NCBI GenBank assembly: GCA_005882715.1
Contig: VBEI01000021.1
Location: 1-9,163 of the forward strand
Source of the DNA: Chloroflexota bacterium
Lineage (GTDB): Bacteria > Chloroflexota > Dehalococcoidia > SM23-28-2 > RBG-16-64-32
Direction: 5' to 3'
Length of the DNA stretch: 9,163 nt
Made by a program: the position numbers and the translations under genes. The notes below the pieces were generated by a model. That model worked only from the letters and a program-made list of their open reading frames with translations. It searched no databases and was not told the origin of the DNA. Numbering within the stretch: position 1 is the first letter of the stretch; each line of letters begins with the position of its first letter. This document shows, one piece after another, positions 1-6,405 of this stretch.

Positions 1-799
1 GCAAATACACGCAGCCGCTCAGCTTGCCGATCATCCGGTATACGTGCCAAAGACAGTCGCCGAGCATGATGTCGTAGGCGGTACGGCCGAACTGCGCGAT
101 ATAGCGTTCAGGGTCGCGTAGCAGCCGGGCCGCGTGGATTAGACGCCTGCCGGCCTCGCCCGTCTGTTCCTCGAGGTGCTCGCCGATCTCGCTGCCCAAA
201 TCCGTGAACTGCTCAGTTTCGAAGCCGGCCGCAGCGAAGGCTTCTTCCATCCGCCGTGAGTCGAACCTTCCCGTCTCTCCAAGCAACTCGGCTTCACGCG
301 GCTCAAGCCGGTCGGTGCGGCAATTCTGATAGATGAGCATGCGCCCTTGCGGGCGTAAAACGCGGCGGCACTCGCCGAACGCCGCGCCAAGGTCTTCGAT
401 GAGGACGAGCACTTCCCGGCACCAGATCAGATCGATACTCGCATCAGGTAGGGGCAGCCCTTCGGCAGCGCCCTGCCGGAAGTTCACCAGGTCGCGGAGT
501 TCCGGGTTCGATCGTGCCGCCTCCTCTAGCCGCTGCTTCGACAGTTGGACATGCCGAGGCACGGGATCGATGCCCTCTACTCGGAAGCCGAAGCGTGCCG
601 CCAACTCGACGGAATGTCGCCCTTCCCCGCAGCCTAGGTCGAGGACGCTCGCGCCGCGGGGAAGACCGAGGTTGCTCACCATTCCGTATAAGAAGTCCGG
701 TCCGCGCGGGCCCAGGCTCTCGTCGAGGGCAGACTGAAACGCCGCCTCGATTCGAGGATAGTGTTCGTAGCCTTCGATTAGAGAAGGCTTGGGTGGCAC
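1..799 (-). CDS. SAM-dependent class I methyltransferase (3' end outside window)
   Basis: Probably transfers a methyl group from S-adenosylmethionine to an unknown small-molecule or lipid acceptor; cytosolic, with no signal peptide. About 266 residues are visible and the frame is still open at base 1, so the C-terminus is missing, though the final KLSG-CVYL stretch resembles the end of such proteins. Motif I VLDLGCGEG lies at residues 52-60 (near base 646), and the strand-2 acidic residue is D78 in GIDPVP. The post-II region is D123-LIWCREVLV, followed by CRRVLRPQGRMLIYQ, typical of Methyltransf_11/25 domains. The GTG start at 799 is chosen because the frame is closed by a stop at 829-827, which is also the stop of the upstream peptidase gene, and no ATG precedes motif I apart from an internal one at 682. 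No strong Shine-Dalgarno is seen. It lies 27 bases downstream of the peptidase gene and is probably co-transcribed. The substrate cannot be inferred. Confidence 0.88.
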   Translation of the reverse strand, partial: MPPKPSLIEGYEHYPRIEAAFQSALDESLGPRGPDFLYGMVSNLGLPRGASVLDLGCGEGRHSVELAARFGFRVEGIDPVPRHVQLSKQRLEEAARSNPELRDLVNFRQGAAEGLPLPDASIDLIWCREVLVLIEDLGAAFGECRRVLRPQGRMLIYQNCRTDRLEPREAELLGETGRFDSRRMEEAFAAAGFETEQFTDLGSEIGEHLEEQTGEAGRRLIHAARLLRDPERYIAQFGRTAYDIMLGDCLWHVYRMIGKLSGCVYL

Positions 800-826
800 A
801 GCAGAGATGGTAACAAATGCGATCGC

Positions 827-1810
827 TCACCGCCCGGCGAAGCGATCAGTCGCCTGCACCAGCTCTCGGGTGATGCCGGCATTGTCGGCGGCGTGGCCGG
901 CGTCGTCGACGATGACCAGCTCCGCTTGCGGCCAAGCGCGCTTGAGCTCCCAGGCGTTCCCGATAGGCGACTGGAAGTCGAAGCGGCCGTTCACCATGAC
1001 GCCCGGAACGCCTGCTAGCCGCCCGGCGTCACGCAGGAGGGCGCCGTCCTCGATCCAGGCATCGTGCTTGACGTAGTGAGTCACGAGGCGCGCGAAAGCC
1101 ATAGCGAACCGCGAGTCCTTAAACCGCGCGGCGAGCGCATCGGCCGGCGGCCAGGCCGGCGTTGCGGACTCCCAGAGGCACCATTCGAGCGCCGCACGTT
1201 GCCGGACCTCCGGATCGGGATCAGCCAGCAGCCGATAGTAAGCCTCCACGATGTCTCCGTCTCGCTCGGCGTCGGGTAGGTTACCAAGCAGACGCTCCCA
1301 CTGATTTGGGAAGAAGACGGCCACGCCACCGCGGAACAGCCAGTCGAACTCGGCGCGCCGGCCCGTTGTAACGCCGAACAAGACGAGCTCGCCGACCCGA
1401 TTCGCGTACTGCTCGGCGTAGGCGAGCGCCAGCGTGCAGCCCCACGAGCCGCCGAGCACGAGCCATCGGTCTATGTCGAGGTGCTCACGAAGCAGCTCGA
1501 TGTCGGCAATCAGGATCCGCGTGTTGTTGCTCGCGAGGTCGACTCCAGGATCAGCGGCGTGCGGCCGGCTGCGTCCGCAGTTTCGCTGGTCAAAGAGCAC
1601 GACGCGATATGCGGCAGGATCGAACAGCCTCCGGTGCCACTCGGTGCATCCGGAGCCCGGGCCGCCGTGTAAGACCAAAGCCGGCTTGCCGGTCGGGTTG
1701 CCGCAGGTCTCCCAGTACAACTGGTTAGCAGCCCCGACCTCCAGCATGCCGTGGCTGTACGGCTCGATCGGCGGGTACAAGCCCTTCTTTGAAGACGGAG
1801 GGCGCTTCAT
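827..1810 (-). CDS. pip: Proline iminopeptidase (alpha/beta hydrolase, S33 family)
   Basis: Predicted cytosolic prolyl aminopeptidase that removes N-terminal proline from peptides. It has 327 residues, close to the usual 310-330 of the Xanthomonas/Serratia type. Visible signatures are the oxyanion-hole loop HGGPGSGC (48-55), DQRNCGRS (74-81), the nucleophile elbow GGSWGC with Ser122, the cap motif LWESATP (212-218) whose Glu in this family binds the substrate amino group, the likely catalytic Asp278 in NGRFDFQSP, and His306 in DDAGHAA. All three triad members are therefore present. The ATG at 1810 is followed by the conserved N-terminus YPPIEPYSHGML. The gene starts 13 bases after the genuine end of the reductase gene (1824). 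The frameshifted reductase frame instead ends at 1807 and would overlap this start as ATGA. A related epoxide hydrolase or esterase activity is possible but less likely given the family-specific motifs. Confidence 0.93.
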   Translation of the reverse strand: MKRPPSSKKGLYPPIEPYSHGMLEVGAANQLYWETCGNPTGKPALVLHGGPGSGCTEWHRRLFDPAAYRVVLFDQRNCGRSRPHAADPGVDLASNNTRILIADIELLREHLDIDRWLVLGGSWGCTLALAYAEQYANRVGELVLFGVTTGRRAEFDWLFRGGVAVFFPNQWERLLGNLPDAERDGDIVEAYYRLLADPDPEVRQRAALEWCLWESATPAWPPADALAARFKDSRFAMAFARLVTHYVKHDAWIEDGALLRDAGRLAGVPGVMVNGRFDFQSPIGNAWELKRAWPQAELVIVDDAGHAADNAGITRELVQATDRFAGR

Positions 1811-1823
1811 CTCAATGCGATGT

Positions 1824-2763
1824 CTACCCGGCGACCTTCGCTCGCGCCATCAATTCTTCGATCGTGTACGACCCCGGCGGGCGCTTCTGCCGCGCCACTT
1901 CTGCCGTCAGCCGTTGCAGGAGGCGGTTGTACGGTGTGGGCACGCCGTGAAGCGCCCCGAGCAGAGCAATCTCGCCGTTGAGGTAGTCCGTCTCGACGCT
2001 GCCCGCACGGCGAGCCAGGCTCTGCCACGTCGAGCCGCCTCGCCCCTGGCCCTCGATCGGCCGCAGCTTCATCGCCGACTCCGCACGCCGCTGGTCCCGC
2101 CTGGAGTACGGCGATGCCCTCTGCGCGCACGGCGCGCACAAGCGTTCCCGCGGCTGCCTCCAGCCCGCACAGCGCCTGGACCGCGTTCGCCAGGTTCTCG
2201 AGCAGCTTGCCGTATTTCATACGCATTACCCGGTGGTCGACCCGCGCCTCCAGCCAGGCTTCTGATACGTCTCGCGTGATCCACTCGCACATTGAATCGG
2301 CGCCCTCTGGATAGCACCCTATGTCCAGTAGCCCGCCAACCGGAGACGCGTTCATCACGACTTCCCCGGGCGCCAGGTGCGTGGCGGGGAGCATGACCAT
2401 CATCGCGTACACGCTCGAGAACCGCCGCAGCGCCATGCGCTCGTTGGCGACGCCGTTTTGCGCGCAGACGACCGGGACTTCGCCGGCCGCCGTCGCAAGG
2501 TCGTTGAGCGCAGCAGCCGTGTCCTGCGATTTAACGGTCAGTACGACAACATCTTCGGAGCCCCACTGAACCTCGGATGGGTGGCCGAGCGCCGGTACGC
2601 GCGTTTTAATCTCGCTGTCCGGTGTTCGGAGCAAAAGGCCGTCACGCTGGATAGCCTCGAGGTGAGGGCCGCGGGCGATCAGGAGGACGTCGTGCCCCGC
2701 CTCGAACAAACGGCCGCCGATGCTGCCGCCGACCGCGCCTGCGCCGTAGATGATGTAGCGCAA
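1824..2763 (-). pseudogene. panE: Ketopantoate reductase (PanE/ApbA) family, frameshifted
   Basis: The family reduces 2-dehydropantoate to pantoate with NADPH (coenzyme A synthesis); many paralogues have other substrates, so the exact role is uncertain. The N-terminal part (residues 1-223) is intact: GAGAVGG Rossmann loop at 7-13, LTVKSQ at 75-80, AQNGVAN at 101-107, and KYGKLLENLAN at 183-193 with the expected catalytic Lys186 and Asn190. After EGIAVLQAG (about base 2095) this frame becomes low-complexity Gly/Ala/Arg sequence running to a stop at 1807. The genuine C-terminal domain continues in another frame from about 2096 to 1824: MKLRPIEGQ, GSTWQSLARR, GSVETDYLNGEI (carrying the counterpart of E. 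coli Glu256) and HGVPTPYNRLLQ. Joined, the two parts give roughly 313 residues, near family length. The start is TTG at 2763, nine bases after the LigD stop and in the same frame; AAGGA lies 13 bases upstream. This could be a real mutation or a base error. Confidence 0.85.
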
Positions 2764-2772
2764 CTTCCGGCG

Positions 2773-4206
2773 TTAGTCCTTCGATGAGCCGCGCGATTTA
2801 CCCGCATTCCGATACGACGGAGGATAAAGGTTGGACCGGCCGCCCGGTTCCCAACCCTCCCACGGATCGTAGTCCGGGTCAGGCGGTTCCTCCGCCGGGC
2901 GCTCGCCTTCCGGCACGTGCCGCAGGTTCACGCGAATGCGCGTCCAGGTCGTGTAGCGGCCGCGCATAGGGTCGACGAGGACATCGTCCACCTCGAGCCG
3001 CTTCGCTGCCTCAGGATGGCGGGCCTTCCAGCGCTCGAGACCGGCGAGCGCTTCCTCTTTATCCTTCGCCTTCGCGACGGTGATGAGCGGGTACTTCGAC
3101 TGCCTCCGGCCGCCCGTACGGGCGCCCGTCTGGGCGCCGCTTTTCTCCTGCGTCTCACCCTGAGGCTTACCCGAACGGGCGCCCTTCTTTCGGGAAGGCA
3201 TCACCCGCGGCGGCTCGCCCGGCTTCTTCTCGTAATGTGGCGGCCAAGGAGCGTCTCCCAGCCCTGCCGCTTCCTGCGCGGCCGAGAGTTCGAGTAACTT
3301 GTCGAGCGAGCCTGCGAACTGATCGATACCGGCTGCTGCGTCGCCGCGTTCGGCGAAGCGCTTCGGAGCCGTGATCAGCGTGAACGCCGTCGGGTCGCAG
3401 TCAGCCACCTCGTCCCAGTCGAGTGGCATCGAAACTCGGGCGTCAGGAGTCGGCCGGACCGACCAGGCTGAGGCAACCGTCCGATCCTTGGCGTTCTGGT
3501 TGTAGTCGATGAAGACGCCGTGGCGCTCCTCCTTCCACCACGCGCTGGTCGCCAGCGCGGGCGCGCGCCGTTCCACGTCGCGGGCGAGCGCGAGGGCGGC
3601 GCGCCGTACCTGGTCGAAGGTCCAGCGCCGCTCGATGCGGACGTTGATGTGCATTCCCCGCGAGCCCGAGGTCTTCGGCCACCCGCGCAGGCCGTGCTCC
3701 TCGAGCGCCTCCCGCGCGACGAGGGCGACGCGCCGCACGTCTTCCCAGGCCACGCCCGGGCCGGGATCGAGATCGACACGCAGTTCATCGGGATGATCGA
3801 GGTCGTCTGCGCGGACCGGGTGGGGGTGCAGCTCCAGACAGCCGAGGTTGGCCATCCAGGCGAGCGCGGCGGCGTCCCGTGGGACAATCTCGGCGGCGGT
3901 GCGCCCGGAGGGAAAACTGATCGTCACCACTTCGAGCCAGGGCGGACGCGAGTCCGGCGCGCGCTTCTGGTAGAAGAACTCGCCGCCGACGCCGTTGGGA
4001 TAGCGCACGAGCACGTTAGGCCGGTCGCCCGCGCCCCGCAGCGCCCCCTCGGCGACAGCGAGGTAGTATCTCGCAATATCCAGCTTCGTGTGGCCCGCGT
4101 GCGAGAACATCACCTTGTCCGGGTTGGTGATTGTCACTTCGAGACCGTTAGCCTCGAGAACGGCCGGCTGCGCCTTCGCCATGCGCACAGTCTTGCGAAA
4201 TTCCAT
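2773..4206 (-). CDS. ligD: LigD-type DNA polymerase/primase domain protein (AEP superfamily), stand-alone
   Basis: Predicted DNA-dependent polymerase/primase related to the PolDom of bacterial LigD, which fills and extends ends during non-homologous end joining or related repair. It has about 477 residues from the ATG at 4206. NPDKVMF lies near residue 28, motif I VDLDPGPG has metal-binding Asp145 and Asp147, motif II is SGSRGMHI with His186, and motif III is FIDYNQNAKDRT with Asp234, so the catalytic residues are present. A basic, low-complexity linker follows (about 330-370), then a second conserved block (about 371-436) containing ITVAKAKDKEEA, DDVLVDPMRGR and TWTRIRVNLRHVP, and an acidic/aromatic tail. 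There is no ligase or 3'-phosphoesterase domain, and no Ku gene in the window. A TTG at 4218 and an ATG at 4182 are alternative starts; 4182 (MAKAQPAVLE) also fits the family. It is first in the four-gene minus-strand run and diverges from the yciI-like gene with only 27 bases between starts. Confidence 0.92.
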   Translation of the reverse strand: MEFRKTVRMAKAQPAVLEANGLEVTITNPDKVMFSHAGHTKLDIARYYLAVAEGALRGAGDRPNVLVRYPNGVGGEFFYQKRAPDSRPPWLEVVTISFPSGRTAAEIVPRDAAALAWMANLGCLELHPHPVRADDLDHPDELRVDLDPGPGVAWEDVRRVALVAREALEEHGLRGWPKTSGSRGMHINVRIERRWTFDQVRRAALALARDVERRAPALATSAWWKEERHGVFIDYNQNAKDRTVASAWSVRPTPDARVSMPLDWDEVADCDPTAFTLITAPKRFAERGDAAAGIDQFAGSLDKLLELSAAQEAAGLGDAPWPPHYEKKPGEPPRVMPSRKKGARSGKPQGETQEKSGAQTGARTGGRRQSKYPLITVAKAKDKEEALAGLERWKARHPEAAKRLEVDDVLVDPMRGRYTTWTRIRVNLRHVPEGERPAEEPPDPDYDPWEGWEPGGRSNLYPPSYRNAGKSRGSSKD

Positions 4207-4233
4207 CGCCGCGCGCAAGCTAAGGCTGGGTGC

Positions 4234-4518
4234 ATGGACTATTACGCGCTGTTCTACTACGTCGTGGACGATTACGTATCAAGACGCGCTCGGTACCGAG
4301 AAGAGCACCTTCGGCTCGCTCAGGAGGCGAATCGCCGGGGCGAATTACTTCTTGCCGGCGCCTTGAGTGACCCGGCTGACCGGGCGCTGCTCGTGTTTCG
4401 GGTGCCGGACAGGTCTATCGTCGAGGACTTCGCCCGGAACGATCCCTACGTCACTAACGGATTGGTAGCGCGATGGGAAATCCGGCCCTGGACGGTGGTT
4501 ATCGGAAACGAGGCATAA
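4234..4518 (+). CDS. YciI-like family protein
   Basis: A 94-residue cytosolic protein of the YciI/YCII ferredoxin-like fold family, whose function is mostly unknown (dehydrochlorinase-like or ligand-binding roles have been proposed). Family marks are a short N-terminal strand (YYALFYYV), the R-x-x-HL motif as YREEHLRLA (His25), a Gly turn AGALSDPAD, the strand ALLVF, and the late DPY motif in FARNDPYVTNGLV, followed by W-x-IRPW. The ATG at 4234 is chosen because the conserved first strand starts there and AAGG lies 8 bases upstream. The same frame stays open leftwards to about 3520, but that part is antisense to the ligD gene and has no family similarity. It is the only plus-strand gene. It is divergent from ligD and convergent with the membrane-protein gene, 14 bases from that gene's stop. 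Confidence 0.88.
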   Translation: MDYYALFYYVVDDYVSRRARYREEHLRLAQEANRRGELLLAGALSDPADRALLVFRVPDRSIVEDFARNDPYVTNGLVARWEIRPWTVVIGNEA

Positions 4519-4532
4519 GGGGCACGCGAGCT

Positions 4533-4943
4533 TCAAGCCCCGGCCAGCTGCACTACCAGAAGCGTCATCATGGCCGCCAGGCAGACGATGTGCGCTCGGA
4601 AGATGCCGCGCGCGAGCTCGCTCTGCACCGCCGGCGGGTCTCGCCGCGTCCCCAGCCGCCGAGCCTGACGGAAGATGCGCGCCGCAGCGAGGCCAATCCC
4701 GATCAGCGCGGCGGGGATCGACACGACGCTCACCCATAGCGGCTCGTCGCCCCAGATCGCCTGCACCATCAGCGCAATCGGCAGGACGAGCATCGTCAGC
4801 CCAACGAGCCGCCCCATCGGGGAGGCCGTCGTCGTCACCCGCCGGTAGTACGCCGAGATCGAATCGAGCACCGTCTCCGGCACTTCGGGCGAGCGCCGGT
4901 GGCGCCACACCTGCGCGTCGAACATGAGGTCGAACCATAGCAC
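4533..4943 (-). CDS. Small polytopic membrane protein, unknown function
   Basis: I do not recognise a named function. From the GTG at 4943 it is 136 residues, with hydrophobic segments at about 45-65 (LVGLTMLVLPIALMV), 69-90 (WVSVVSIPAALIGIGLAA) and 115-134. A basic loop HRRSPEVPETVL and AYYRRVTT follow an N-terminal WFDLMFDAQV. The first membrane helix looks cut by this start: in-frame codons upstream read VPVISAATGFLIAV and extend to a CTG at 4985, right after a TGA (4988-4986). A GGAG sits 6 bases before that CTG, whereas no Shine-Dalgarno precedes the GTG. A four-helix protein of about 150 residues starting at 4985 is therefore plausible. It converges on the yciI-like gene. The overlapping 4992-4345 frame is an Arg/Ala-rich shadow. 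Confidence 0.72.
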   Translation of the reverse strand: MLWFDLMFDAQVWRHRRSPEVPETVLDSISAYYRRVTTTASPMGRLVGLTMLVLPIALMVQAIWGDEPLWVSVVSIPAALIGIGLAAARIFRQARRLGTRRDPPAVQSELARGIFRAHIVCLAAMMTLLVVQLAGA

Positions 4944-4991
4944 GGCGATAAGGAAACCCGTGGCCGCGCTGATTACCGGTACCAGTCAGCA

Positions 4992-4995
4992 CTCC
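4992..4995 (-). promoter_or_regulatory. Possible Shine-Dalgarno for a CTG start of the membrane protein
   Basis: GGAG on the minus strand lies 6 bases (TGCTGA) before a CTG at 4985. That CTG opens the frame containing the otherwise missing first membrane helix. The same frame also has an ATG at 4997 followed by GAG, TGC and the TGA stop. The gene may therefore use CTG, or the TGA may be a substitution or base error in an ATG-started gene. Confidence 0.35.
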
Positions 4996-5055
4996 ATGGG
5001 TCTTGGACTGGGGGAAGTTTGTTTCGCAATTTTGCTGTTGAGATTACGCAGAATT

Positions 5056-6240
5056 CTAGAAATGGCGTGTCACTCGCGCCACCGAGCCCTCAGCAACCCC
5101 TGGCTCGTCCACACCAGCAATCGCGGCGTCTTCTTCGGCGATGCTAATCAGCGCGGCGCCTGCTCGCCGCCAAAACGCGAGCCAGAACGGCCGAAACACT
5201 CGTAGCGCCAACAGCGAGATGCGGCTCCTGTTGGTCACCCGAAATCGCCAGACGATGCGCGTGCTTTGCTCGCCGAGGGGCTGGAATTCCACGGTTTCGG
5301 TCGCGGGTTGTGGCCTAACAAAGGCGCCGGCGACCGGCGTTGTTGTGCGGGAGGTGAAGTAGGTGAAGGGACGCCAGTCAATGCACTCGCGGAAGCCCCA
5401 GACCGGCCCGGGCCCGTGTCCGCAATGCACCTTCGTGCCGGATCCGTGGCGCCCCTGCGCATTTCGCTCTACCTCGTCGGGGTCCTTACCGAACTGACGG
5501 CAGGCCCAACGCTGCCGCTCGATTGGATCTACCCAGTATTGCCAGGCGCTCGCGGGCGGAACGGGCAGCTCGAAGGTGGTCTCAACGTCCGCGTCTTCGG
5601 CACTGATGTATACGCGGCGCCCCTCCCGCATCGCGGTAAGCACCGGAGCGAGGTCATGAACGCCGCCTTTTGTCTCACCGAACGACTCGTAGATTTCGGT
5701 GTGGCCCGGCAAGTGGAAGGATTCAGACATGCGCTGCAAGCAAGCCTCCGTGAGGAAAGCGTATGCCTTCGGGCCGCCTCCCTCGCTGATCGTGTTCTTC
5801 AGGAGTCGATGCGCCAGGATGACGGCCGGTCCCGCGAGGTCCTCGCGTCCCTCGTCTCGCTCGATGACAAAGCTACCGTAGTGAGCGAGGAACTTGAGGC
5901 CGAGCGAACCGATCGCGGCGCACGCTTTGCAGCGGCATGTCGTCGCGCGCGCCATATCAAGCAGACGGTTCGAGAAGTCGAAGTAGCAGGCCTCGATCAG
6001 CTCTACGAGCCGCTCGCCGTCGCGAAACGTCTCCGCGTTCGCATAACAGAACACGGCGTCCCCTTCGCGCTTCACGAACCGCATCGGCGGCGCGAGCCGC
6101 TCACGGATTAGCGCCGTCAGTTCGCGGATGATCTCATGCGCGTGCTCAAGCTCCGTGCCGGTCAGAAACTCGGTGTAGCCGGAGATATCGGCAAGGAGCA
6201 GATGGCCCTCTCGCATTCCTGAATTGCCCGGTCTGCTCAT
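5056..6240 (-). CDS. DUF2652 class III cyclase-like protein with C-terminal SRPBCC domain
   Basis: About 394 residues, cytosolic, with no membrane segment. Residues 12-200 match the DUF2652 type of nucleotidyl-cyclase-like domain. LLLADISGYTEFL carries the first metal-binding Asp (D18) and VKREGDAVFCY the second (D61), as in class III adenylate/guanylate cyclases; HRLLKN follows near 144. Between them and the rest lies a Cys cluster, TTCRCKACAAIG (Cys102, 104, 107), that could bind a metal. Residues about 219-372 form an SRPBCC/polyketide-cyclase-like lipid- or ligand-binding domain (ETTFELPVPPASAWQYW, GSGTKVHCGHG, EFQPLGEQSTRIVWRFR). The ATG at 6240 is preferred; a TTG at 6249, with GAGG 4 bases upstream, is a real alternative, and ATG 6216 is possible. 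Cyclase activity is not proven by sequence: the base-recognition residues are not clear. It may instead be a nucleotide or ligand sensor. It lies 165 bases downstream of the glycosyltransferase gene. Confidence 0.87.
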   Translation of the reverse strand: MSRPGNSGMREGHLLLADISGYTEFLTGTELEHAHEIIRELTALIRERLAPPMRFVKREGDAVFCYANAETFRDGERLVELIEACYFDFSNRLLDMARATTCRCKACAAIGSLGLKFLAHYGSFVIERDEGREDLAGPAVILAHRLLKNTISEGGGPKAYAFLTEACLQRMSESFHLPGHTEIYESFGETKGGVHDLAPVLTAMREGRRVYISAEDADVETTFELPVPPASAWQYWVDPIERQRWACRQFGKDPDEVERNAQGRHGSGTKVHCGHGPGPVWGFRECIDWRPFTYFTSRTTTPVAGAFVRPQPATETVEFQPLGEQSTRIVWRFRVTNRSRISLLALRVFRPFWLAFWRRAGAALISIAEEDAAIAGVDEPGVAEGSVARVTRHF

Positions 6241-6405
6241 GCCCGCCAACTTACCTCGTCACCGGCCTTGGCTCCCCGAGACCCATAGCAACGAATTCTA
6301 CACGGTCGGCGAAGGGGACGGTCCGAGGGAGCCGGCCTGCGGACAACGGCGGTCGGAATGCGAGGTTCCCGGCGCGGCGCAAACTATCACGGCGCGATAC
6401 CGCCT

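Noticed and set aside
1434..2279. 281-codon plus-strand open frame
   Set aside because: Antisense to the peptidase and reductase genes, with Ser/Arg/Pro-rich translation and no motif.
3520..4233. Long plus-strand open frame running into the yciI-like gene
   Set aside because: It is antisense to the polymerase catalytic core. Its translation is Arg/Ala/Gly-rich without domain character, and family similarity starts only at the ATG at 4234, which has its own Shine-Dalgarno.
4519..4541. GGGGC...GCCCC inverted repeat between the two convergent genes
   Set aside because: Only five base pairs with a 13-base loop and no T-run on either side; too weak to call a terminator.
4345..4992. 215-codon minus-strand open frame
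   Set aside because: Overlaps the membrane-protein gene in another frame and runs into the yciI-like gene; Arg/Ala/Asp-rich composition typical of a shadow frame.
5266..6111. 281-codon plus-strand open frame
   Set aside because: Mirror frame of the DUF2652 gene in GC-rich DNA; no recognisable domain, and the opposite strand encodes clear conserved motifs.
6295..6300. TAGAAT -10-like hexamer (minus strand) upstream of the DUF2652 gene
   Set aside because: No matching -35 element at 16-18 bases; a single hexamer is expected by chance, and the 6250-6405 gap otherwise shows no structure I can support.
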